Below are positions 9,964 through 18,900 of a stretch of 64,000 bases of DNA, one piece after another. Both the position numbers and the translations under genes were made by a program. The stretch covers positions 304,493 through 368,492 of the forward strand of contig NW_005178601.1 in assembly GCF_000350225.1 (NCBI RefSeq), in the 5' to 3' direction. The notes beneath the pieces were generated by a model. It worked only from the letters and a program-made list of their open reading frames with translations, ran no database searches and was not told the origin of the DNA. The number at the start of each line of letters is the position of its first letter. The stretch's first letter is position 1. Source of the DNA: Chondrus crispus. Taxonomy: Eukaryota; Rhodophyta; Florideophyceae; Gigartinales; Gigartinaceae.

Positions 9964-12900
9964 ATGCCAAATGCAACTACGCGTGGTCGAAGATCTCGAC
10001 GCCGTGGGCGTAGCGGTGCCCGTACCGGAAGCAGTGGTGCAACAGGGAGTGCCCTTAACGAAGCCCTTGTCCGCAAAGTCCTCGGACGTGACTATGGCAA
10101 GGGTTTAGAAGCTCGTGGCATCAAGAAGGGCGTCCATGTCAAGCTGTTCGCAGTTGTGAGAGATGCAGTTATGGAAGTGGGGACTGCGAAACTGTCTACA
10201 GCTGGGGACGAGAGTGAAATTGTGCAACGCAGACTACACTTGCATAAACTTCCCCAAACCGCGAAACAAGACCTCGTGGTCGTAACGGGTGCATCGCTCA
10301 CGACGAATGCAAGTAATCATCCCTATCCCTACAAATTCAAAGGAGGTGAGGGACCACCTGAAAAATTACGTGATTTGCACACTGCTGGCCTCTACGCCTG
10401 GGATACGAGGATGATGATTCCAGTAGAAGCTCAGGCCGAAGAAGAGAACAATCCTTCCGGTCTGAAAAGTTCGTGTGAATTACCGCCGGCACCGAGACCA
10501 GCTGACCAAAGACCGAAACCCGAAGAAGCAGGAAAAATGCAATTCGATACCGCTGCGACGCCTGTGCCGCAGCCATATCCGGGTGCGCCAGAAGGTGACG
10601 AAGCCATTGAAGTTACCCCTGCTATGCCTGCGCCAGTGATTGACGTTGACAAAATGGTTCCTGCCGCACCAGAAGATGAGGATCTGGGTGATACGATCGA
10701 GCTCGCTGAGCATGGAAAAGATGTCAATATCCGCTGCTACGACATGTCTGCCTACGTGAGAGTGGAAGTGAGCGTTATGCTGTCCCAAGTTCTCCAGCCA
10801 CCTTGTACACTTCGGGATACTGCAACCAAGTATGTCAAACGGCTTGAGGAGGGCTTCATAACCTACGGCTACGACTACGGAAGCGGGTTGATGACAATAA
10901 CTATTCGTCGTGTTGAGAACCCGAATGTGGGTGATGTGGACCTTGGTGGCCTCGTCATGGAAAATCGGTTGGCCGATGATGGGCACGGTAGTGAGGTCGT
11001 CTCAAGGTATTTGAGGGGTGATATACGTGCGGTTGTTGTCGATGGTCTTCATCGTCGACAGAGTATGAAGAATATATTGCATACTCGAGGTGAGGAACCC
11101 GGGCTGAAATGGCTACATGAACCGCTCCGTATGGTGCTTATTCTTCGCCGTGATGGGAAGGACATGAACAGCACCGAGATGCTTCACCTTGGCTCCCATC
11201 GGAATCAGGTAGCATCGACAGTGCGTCTTTTCGAGAGCTTGGAAGAACATATTCACGGTGTCCTGTCCTATCTGAAGTCTTTCGCATTAGAAACTGGCCT
11301 CACCGTCGATGAAGTAAGGCCGTCGAATGTTGCCGCAGAGATGTGCACATCGGAGATTATTCCGAACATGAAGAAGCCCACGTATCGCCGCTACGCAAGG
11401 ATTGCCAAGATTTTCGCGAAATATCCCCGTGCATTTGATAGGCTGTTGTCCTTCAAACCCGATGAGCGACCGAAGATTGGGGCTGTGCATCTTGACCACA
11501 GCAAGTTTTACGAGGTCGATGAGTGCGGTGTTATGCTCTTCCTGGATAGCATACATGCATATGTCCGCAACCCTGCATCTTCAGGGGCATTTGACGCAAC
11601 TCCCTTCTTTGGAACGGCTATGGAACTTTACCAGATTTTTCGCCGTAAGTTCAACCTATATGGCATTCCAGGACGACTGTCCTTTTCGGAGTTCCTAGAA
11701 GTACAAGTGAAGCAACCAAAAAACAAGACAAGTTCCATTGGTGATCTTTTCGTGAACAGTATGAGATTGTTTTCCAGCAAGAAGGTTGATGAAGATAAGA
11801 ACTCGCAGAGATCCTCACGTTTTGGTTCAAGGATTACCTCCCATTTCGAGCCGAAACAAGCCGGGAATAAGCCCAAAGCAGCGCCAGCGGCAGGTGCATC
11901 GACTTCTACAGCGGCAGTGCCATCTTCCGTCGTCGTCAAGTCAAATGGCTCTGGTGGTGCGAAGACACCCGTGCTGTCACCCGCGAAAACAGGCTCGAGG
12001 ACGCCCATCACATCATCTCCCGAACCAGCCCCATCTCGTCGCAGTGGTCGTAAGCGGAAAGCTTCACCTCCCCCTTCACCTCCTATTAAAGTCTTCACCA
12101 CGACTGAATCCCGTCCAAAGGCGAAGAAGAAGGCGAAGAAGAAGGCCACTTGGGCCAAGCAGACTGCCACGAACACACCGCTTTCTGTCCAACCTGTCCG
12201 ACCTCCGATCGAAATCGTTGATACGGACGGGTCTCGTGAGCCCCTCCTACGCAAATCTGAAGTGCCGTTCGATGACTTCTTGCCTCCTCTGCTCCCTGTC
12301 GGTTACAGAGATGCACCCGTTTACCGTGGTGAGGTTGACCCTTGGTGGAAAGATGCCCTGTTGAGGACTCCCTCCGAAGTCGTCTCTATTGCCAATAAAG
12401 TGCAAGCGGACGGAGGCGAATTGCACCACACTCCATTGCTAGAAGCTTTGCATATTCCCTTAGGTCATAGAGCTCACAATTTCGTGGACGTTGAAGATTT
12501 GACATATATGCATCGAGTGGCCTGGCTCATGGCTGCTCAAAAGCAGCACCTCGAATCAGTGAGGCAGGCAAACCCCGTTTTGGGTGACTCAGAAAGTGAG
12601 CTAGATTGGAATACGGTAACGTCGTCCTTTGAGAAAGGCGAAGGTAGGGCATACTTTATGAGGAAAGGAATGCTACTGCAGGAGCGTGGGTTCTGCATAC
12701 TGGAAGGTTTTGCAGAACCACACTCGCTGGCCAAAGAAGTGATACAGGCCCGGCAACCCCCTCTTAGCATTGTGAACACGGACACTGGTATTCAGGAGCT
12801 ATTCGACCACTATCTTTCAACGTTTCCAGGAGAGAATGAGCTGAAAAAGGAGAAGAATCGCACTCTTTGGAACCCGATAGTCAACTTGGGGGAGTCAGAA

Positions 12901-13773
12901 GGTGATAAGAAATCCCGGAACGAAGGCAAGGCCCGTTATTCCAGCACCAGGATGTTGCTCATGGAAGAAACCGAAGAAAACCCAGAAAATGTGTCCTCTG
13001 TTCGTCGAGCTATGCTTGATGCATGGTTGGGGCAGTTGGCTGTACTGATTGGGCTCACAGATGGAGTGTTTGGAAAGATGCGCACGCCGGTGACAGGCGG
13101 ACGCCTGCTTTTAACTGGCAAGAATTGCCCTCGCCAAGTACCGCACAACGATTTTCAGGTGCGAAGTCGGAATGAGCAAGATAAGTGCTCGGGGTACTTC
13201 CTCATGGTGAACGGTAATGACCCCTTCTCTATCTGGTTCTGTGAGTACTCTCATAAGTTTGTATTCAAGTCCGTGGTTGAGCTGGGACACCTGTCAAGAG
13301 GTTTGACACTACGCAAACTCACCGTTCCCCCCTTCTCCGTATTTGTCGGTCATGGTTATGCAACGCATGCTGGCGCAGGTTATGAAAGTCGCCTATCAGA
13401 TAAGCTCACCACTCGCTACCACCTCTATTTCATTCCAGAAGACGTATCTCTCCCTGATTCAGTAGCATTTGCCTTCGGGGATTCGCTGAGGTTCGAAGGG
13501 GACGATGTTTTGGAAATAATCGAGAAGGAGCTGTGCGAAAAGGGGACAGAAGGTGAGAATAGGATAGAAAGGACCGCTGCCAGAATTGGGCCATTGGCGG
13601 GAGAGCACAATGATGAGGACGGAAATGATGTGGATAGAAGCCGCGGCGAAAGAAATGCCAATGCTGATGATGATGAAGACAGCGAATGGAATGCCAGTGC
13701 TGATGATGACGACGACGATTTCCAGACCAAAAGCGATGCAAGCGATGGTGATTCTTGCTTAACAGTTCAATAA
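9964..13773 (+). CDS. ParB/Srx-like plus 2OG-Fe(II) dioxygenase-like protein
   Basis: A 1269-aa protein from the first ATG (9964). The N-terminus is Arg-rich (TTRGRRSRRRGRSG). Residues about 320-480 resemble a ParB/Srx nuclease-fold module: VVVDGLHRRQSM around D360-R364, then an SHRNQVAST helix. A Ser/Pro/Lys-rich linker (about 620-770) has NLS clusters (RRSGRKRKASPP; KAKKKAKKK) and a SUMO-interacting-like IEIVDTD. The C-terminal ~300 residues carry the signature of 2-oxoglutarate/Fe(II) dioxygenases: HND (H1061, D1063), a downstream His in GHGYATHAG (H1130 or H1135) and an Arg (R1143 or R1151) before YHLYF. The tail is acidic. Family knowledge: TET/JBP-type members oxidise 5-methylpyrimidines in DNA, but other members act on protein or small molecules, so the substrate is inference. 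Inverted 30-bp repeats lie on both sides. Confidence 0.72.
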   Translation: MPNATTRGRRSRRRGRSGARTGSSGATGSALNEALVRKVLGRDYGKGLEARGIKKGVHVKLFAVVRDAVMEVGTAKLSTAGDESEIVQRRLHLHKLPQTAKQDLVVVTGASLTTNASNHPYPYKFKGGEGPPEKLRDLHTAGLYAWDTRMMIPVEAQAEEENNPSGLKSSCELPPAPRPADQRPKPEEAGKMQFDTAATPVPQPYPGAPEGDEAIEVTPAMPAPVIDVDKMVPAAPEDEDLGDTIELAEHGKDVNIRCYDMSAYVRVEVSVMLSQVLQPPCTLRDTATKYVKRLEEGFITYGYDYGSGLMTITIRRVENPNVGDVDLGGLVMENRLADDGHGSEVVSRYLRGDIRAVVVDGLHRRQSMKNILHTRGEEPGLKWLHEPLRMVLILRRDGKDMNSTEMLHLGSHRNQVASTVRLFESLEEHIHGVLSYLKSFALETGLTVDEVRPSNVAAEMCTSEIIPNMKKPTYRRYARIAKIFAKYPRAFDRLLSFKPDERPKIGAVHLDHSKFYEVDECGVMLFLDSIHAYVRNPASSGAFDATPFFGTAMELYQIFRRKFNLYGIPGRLSFSEFLEVQVKQPKNKTSSIGDLFVNSMRLFSSKKVDEDKNSQRSSRFGSRITSHFEPKQAGNKPKAAPAAGASTSTAAVPSSVVVKSNGSGGAKTPVLSPAKTGSRTPITSSPEPAPSRRSGRKRKASPPPSPPIKVFTTTESRPKAKKKAKKKATWAKQTATNTPLSVQPVRPPIEIVDTDGSREPLLRKSEVPFDDFLPPLLPVGYRDAPVYRGEVDPWWKDALLRTPSEVVSIANKVQADGGELHHTPLLEALHIPLGHRAHNFVDVEDLTYMHRVAWLMAAQKQHLESVRQANPVLGDSESELDWNTVTSSFEKGEGRAYFMRKGMLLQERGFCILEGFAEPHSLAKEVIQARQPPLSIVNTDTGIQELFDHYLSTFPGENELKKEKNRTLWNPIVNLGESEGDKKSRNEGKARYSSTRMLLMEETEENPENVSSVRRAMLDAWLGQLAVLIGLTDGVFGKMRTPVTGGRLLLTGKNCPRQVPHNDFQVRSRNEQDKCSGYFLMVNGNDPFSIWFCEYSHKFVFKSVVELGHLSRGLTLRKLTVPPFSVFVGHGYATHAGAGYESRLSDKLTTRYHLYFIPEDVSLPDSVAFAFGDSLRFEGDDVLEIIEKELCEKGTEGENRIERTAARIGPLAGEHNDEDGNDVDRSRGERNANADDDEDSEWNASADDDDDDFQTKSDASDGDSCLTVQ

Positions 13774-14039
13774 AATCCTTCCGCCAACTGCCTTCACCCC
13801 TGAGCAAATCGATACCCTTAATGCTATGCTGCAGATGTCAGGAGGTTACTTGTTTTCTTGTTCCTTGTTTTGTGTTGTTGGTGGGATGCTGAAAGTCGTC
13901 TTTGGGAGGAAGGGAGGAAGGTTGGAATAGAGAATCATGTTCGTCATCCGGGTCAGTTGCAATAATGGGATGGTCATTGTGGTGTTCCTGATCGACGTGG
14001 ACAGCAACAAGTGTAATCAAGTAAATTTAGCCAAAGCAC

Positions 14040-14069
14040 TGTTCGGGCGAACAGTCGGGATTTGCTGGT
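14040..14069. repeat. Inverted partner of the MITE end at 9665-9694
   Basis: 30 bp starting TGTTCGGGCGAACAGTCGGG. It is the exact reverse complement of 9665-9694 and a direct copy of 9461-9490. With 9665-9694 it brackets the dioxygenase gene as a possible terminal inverted repeat. The sequence after it (14070 on) does not match the MITE interior. Confidence 0.8.
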
Positions 14070-14401
14070 AAAAACGTTTCCCTCAGCTGGGCGCCCAATT
14101 AGGAGCAAACGGAGGGTTACATAAACGAACGCGCAGGCATGCAATTGCGAGGGTGACAGATAATCCGAATACTTGCGAATGCGGCGCCTGCAGCGATGGA
14201 GGTAGCAGGACATAGCGGAAGAGCAGTGCAGGCATTGAAGTGAAGAAGCGTCTATTTAATAAAGCATAACTAAAATTAGGCAGAGAAAAAAGTGATAAAG
14301 GACCCCAGAAATTAATGCTGACTCACTCGTACCATCTTCTTCTTTCTATCTGCTACGCCGTCGTTGTCAACTATCTATGTCTGAATAGCCTGCAATTGTT
14401 G

Positions 14402-14800
14402 ACGCATACAGTATCTTCATTTTGAGTTTGGAGTACCAAAAACGGGGTTCGAAACTCATTTTGAGTTTCGAGTACCAAAAAAAGGGGTTCGAAACTCATA
14501 ATGTGTTTGGACCCCCTGAAAAAAGGGACTCGAAACTCAAAATGAGAATTGTCTCGAAGTATGTGCATGGGGCGCTTCAGGCGAGGGGCAGGTACTGTAC
14601 TGTGCGCATGTACAGTATCGCCATTTTGAGTTTCGAGTACCAAAAAAAGGGGCTCGAAACTCATTTTGAGTTTCGAGTACCAAAAAAAAGGACTCGAAAC
14701 TCATAATGAGTTTTGAGTACCAAAAAAAGGGGCTCGAAACTCATAATGAGTTTCGAACCCCTGAAAAAAGGGACCCGAAACTCAAAATGAGTTTCGAATG
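14402..14800. repeat. Left palindromic satellite array
   Basis: About eight units of roughly 40 bp, each a near-palindrome CGAAACTCAWWWTGAGTTTCG joined by an ACC-A-rich or CCCCTTTTT-type spacer. They are interrupted by a distinctive ~85-bp segment holding GGGGCAGGTACTGTACTGTG and CATGTACAGTATCGCC. The array reappears in inverted orientation at 21125-21650. The short ORFs here are repeat translations. Confidence 0.85.
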
Positions 14801-15235
14801 ATTTTCACTCACTTTTTTCAAGGGTTGGATCGGAAAATGAGCGTTCTGTGCAGATCTTCGCGCCAGAGCCTGAATATAATTCCGAATTTACCGGAATTTT
14901 GCACCCTTCACGACCTTTCTGTAGCGCGTAAGACCTATTGCAGAGCGACGTCCCGAGTGGAGAGCAGCTTGGATATTGGATTCTGGTGCTGATACCGTCT
15001 CAGTTTGAACTCAATTTTAGAAATCCTTCGAGCTTGCGACCTTTGGCAATTCCATTGTTTCGACTTGGGATTCCTTTACATCTCTGCGATCAAGCGTCCT
15101 CTACCTTGTTTCCTAATACATCCACACTTTCTCGGTTCTCTCCCTCTCCGTCAAATTTCTTCCATAGCGTAATTGGCATCTTCGATCTTCAGCTAGGATT
15201 GTCGCAGACTGCGGCTGCTGTTCGCAATTTCCGAC

Positions 15236-15496
15236 ATGTCCCCCCGAAAATTGAAGAAGCGCAGCTCTTCTCCTCCGACAGCCGATGCGGAGGGGAAGAA
15301 AAGGATCCGTAGGTCGCCGAGGTCACCTAAGCCACCAATATCCAAATCTCCTCACCCGAATAAAAGCATTGTGATGATGTCCGCGGTGAGGCCACCTCAA
15401 CACACAAAAATGCCCAGGAGATTGGACTTTGCAGAAGAAATCGGAGAAGGAACGGAAACCGATGGGAACACATCAAGTGAAGAAGCAGTCCTTTGA
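15236..15496 (+). CDS. Basic Ser/Pro-rich ORF, probable N-terminal part of the Ulp1-helicase gene
   Basis: 86 aa from an ATG at 15236. It begins MSPRKLKKRSSSPP and is rich in Ser, Pro, Lys and Arg, with NLS-like clusters (KKRIRRSPRSPK). The stop at 15494 overlaps the start of another open frame (open from 15481) that carries the KTQGK repeats. The two may be joined by a short intron or a frameshift. Nothing identifies it as an independent gene. Confidence 0.45.
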   Translation: MSPRKLKKRSSSPPTADAEGKKRIRRSPRSPKPPISKSPHPNKSIVMMSAVRPPQHTKMPRRLDFAEEIGEGTETDGNTSSEEAVL

Positions 15497-15924
15497 AGTC
15501 AATTCGAATCAATATTGACAAGGCGAGCAAGGACTACATGGGTGTGATAAAAATGGGTGTGATAAAAAAGAAGACTCAAGGAAAGAAGACTCAAGGAAAA
15601 AAGACCCAAGGAAAGAAGACCCAAGGACAGAAGACCCAAGGACAGAAGACCCAAGGACAGAAGACCCAAGGACAGAAGACCCAAGGACAGAAGACCCAAG
15701 GAAAGAAGACCCAAGGAAAGAAGACAAATACGAAGAATACCGCCATAAAAACCTCCGAAGAAGAGATAGACTTGATTTCTTCGGGCTCTTCGGTTGAGGT
15801 GATAGACGGGAACGACAAGCCCATCACTCCCGTCAGCGGCGATTCGAGGCCCCCCAAAGAGATAATTCGAGTAGCAGTTCTGTCCTCTCGTTCAAAACTC
15901 TCAATGGACACAGTCAGTTTCTAA
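15481..15924 (+). CDS. KTQG[KQ] repeat segment with acidic SIM-like tail
   Basis: An open frame with no convincing ATG at its beginning. It contains about eleven tandem pentapeptides KTQGK or KTQGQ, encoded by 15-bp repeats (about 15569-15725). An acidic stretch follows with IDLISS and VEVIDG, which resemble SUMO-interacting motifs. A candidate 47-nt intron (15871-15917, GT...AG, phase 0) would join residue R of EIIR to FLTKTDCEEIL of the Ulp1 domain. I read this as the linker between the 86-aa N-terminus and the Ulp1-helicase. Intron use is inference. Confidence 0.45.
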   Translation, partial: RSSPLKSIRINIDKASKDYMGVIKMGVIKKKTQGKKTQGKKTQGKKTQGQKTQGQKTQGQKTQGQKTQGQKTQGKKTQGKKTNTKNTAIKTSEEEIDLISSGSSVEVIDGNDKPITPVSGDSRPPKEIIRVAVLSSRSKLSMDTVSF

Positions 15925-18900
15925 CAAAAACTGACTGCGAAGAGATATTGAAGCAACCCCATGCTTTCATCTCTTCGGATGCTCTTTTGTGGTTCATGTC
16001 TTCGGTGGGGCTCAGCAAGTACGATCCGGCCAAGCATTATTTATTCGATATCATCCATCGCTCAAGTGCATACATGTGCGGCCAAGGTGGACCTTCCATG
16101 CCCCTAGGCTACTCTATGAGTCGGAAGACGGCAGAAGCAGTTCTCAAAAAGGATGTCGTTGTCTACGTGCCACTTCACTTTCGAGAGCACTTCTCCCTAG
16201 TCGTCATCGAGGGTCTTTCTCAATTTTTGTCATGCGTCGAGAGGGAGGCCTGTGAATGCTCGCCTCTGGCTATCAAAGCTTGTCATTATGACAGCCTCGC
16301 TCTCTACACAACACATAAAATAGGCGTTGTGAAGAAAGCTGTGTCAAGGCTGGTTCAAGATTGTCTTCTTTCAATTGGACTCAATTCTTCCGAGTCGAAT
16401 ATCGAAGCGCACATTTCGATATCTCGCATCACAAAAAAGAAGGATCAGCCGTCCGGCCATGTGACTTGTGGACCATTTGTCGCACTATACTTCAGGCAAC
16501 ATCTGCACAACATTCCCTTGCAATCAAACAAGGAGGAGAGGAGAGAACTGCTGCTGGACATGCTACACAACCTTCAGCACGAAGTGGCGTTGAAATACGA
16601 CTCCTTCCTCATACGCAAGGGTGTCTCAACGCCACAGCGGAGTCCGACTGCTGGGAAGCGCACACGGAAATGCTCGTTAGATTCCATAACAGACGAGCTC
16701 GATGAGAACTACTATCGCATCGAGCTCGACTCCGTTATAGAATCAAAGTCTCCCGCGGACCTTCTTCAGCTATGCAACCATTGGATTGATAGTTGCCTTT
16801 GGAACGCATGCGGGAAAGACAGGGAGAAAATTCCGATGCGCGAAGAATCTGAAAAAGTATTGTTGAAAACTAAGTTCAAGGTTCTTTATGCCGATAAGGT
16901 CAAAAAAGGCCCCAAGATTCGCCCAGGGCTCCGTAGAACTGTATTGTCGTTAAGCATGGGGGCAATACTGCAAGCCGTGGATTGCTGTTATGCTCTGCCG
17001 GGAGGAGATGCATCGGAGCACATATTCATTGCCATGCGAACCTATCCACAGTCGGAAGTTTGGTGTAGAGCATGTGACCTTCTCTTCAACGCCGGTTCTT
17101 GTTCGAAGATCACTATCGGCGAGGAGGGAGATTCTTCGAAAGCATCGCCGCTTCAAAAATATGTTCGTCAGCTCTTCTACATTTTTCAAGGAAGTAGGAA
17201 GTCTTCCAAGCATATTTCGAAGAAGTTCAGCTCACGAAGTCGAGTCATCATGCAAGAGATAAGCGTCCACGTCGTCTCCATTGTGGAATACACTTTGCAA
17301 TGCGTGGACCTTGTCGTCTCCGATTCGTCTATGTCTGCTTCCGAAAAAGACAAAGCACTGGCCATCCAGTTCGAAAACATCGGCTTCGTCGAATTAGAGC
17401 ATGCACCGCATCGTAATTCAGGCCGTTTTGTTCAAAACTCCGAATTTGTATCAGAAGAAACATTCGGGAAGGCCACATTCATGCGAATGAGATCTTCATT
17501 GGAACTCGGCGTGAGAATCATGAACGCTTCGGCCTCGCGTGTGGCTCAAGGATACAAGAAAGATACCGCAAGGGCTGTGCAAACGCCAAAAAACACCGTC
17601 GTGCCCTCACCCTTCCTTCTTCGAGAAATACCGCATGCGGTATTTGCCGAAACCCTTTCTGCTATCGAAGACCGAATGCAGTCTGTTCTTGGTTGTGCAG
17701 TTGGTAGTGCCACTCTGAAAGGCGTAGAGAAGCTTTTTTCTTTCTCCAATCAATGCTTTGCTGCATCTCACGGATTAGCGCCCCCTGAGGAGATTAAATT
17801 GGCCTCTTTAAAGGATCTTGATCATGAGCCCGAACAGGAAGAGGCCATTGTTCTGGAAACGCCAAGCAAAGATGAAGCATTGAAGAGAGTCGAAATTGAT
17901 CTTAAAGAAGACTTCCGAACTCAAGTTCGGCAGAAGACGAATGAAGACAGAAGAACTCAAGTTCCGGAGAAATTGAATGAAGGCCTGGCATCATCGAAAT
18001 CGTTCAGTCCGGAACTGTCGGTGACGATTAGTGACTCTGCTCACACTATGGTGAGGCACCATGAAACGTTTTCACCAAATGATGTGATATATGTACCATG
18101 CGTCTTTGAACTCCTGTTCAGTGTGCTGCATTTCCGCCACCCAGAAGCAAGAAGGTGCAAAACGGCGTGTTCAAGAAGGAACCACCTAGTTTTCTCGGGA
18201 GCCTTTAATTCCTTCTTGCAGTGGAAACAGCACGGTTGGATGACCTCAAACATGTCGAAATCAGACGTTTTCAGACTCGAACGTTTGCGAGATGCAATTG
18301 TTCTTGGAAGTATGAGAATTGCGTCTATTCCTAATGTCGCGTGTATTGAGGTGGTGAATATTCCGAAAAGAAGAAAGGATGCAACGTTTCCGTTTCAGTA
18401 CAGTTCCATCGGCCAGACAGTTACGAACAATTCTGGGAGAGCAGTCCGCTGGGCTGGGAACGTGCTGGACATCCGTAAAAGCCCACAATCGTACTCGTAC
18501 CCAACCTGGAAAACTTCTTCTTCACTTGCAATCGGGGAGATATGCTTTCCAACTGACGGAAGGGATGGCAAGCTTTCAACTTCGAACCTGATAGAAGTGG
18601 AGGTGTCGTACAAATTGGTATGGAGCCCTAGTGGAAAGCGAGTCCCTAAAGATTCCAGAGGACGTGCTTTTGACTTCATGGAACTAGACTTCGTGGCTCT
18701 TTCGCATCTTGACAAGGGTGCAACCGAAACGCGTTTCGGGATACTGTTGGAAAACCCCACGCATGTTCAGCAAAACGCAGAAACTCGAATGGTTCGAGTT
18801 GCCATCCTAAACAACGAAGAAGGTGGTTTGCGATTCGGGGTTTTCCATAATTTACTCTCTTTCTCGAAGAATAGGGACATGGAAAACAGGCTTTTCATCC

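Noticed and set aside
15499-15911. Minus-strand ORFs of repeated LGLLSLG or WVFCP units
   Set aside because: Antisense of the KTQGK repeat.
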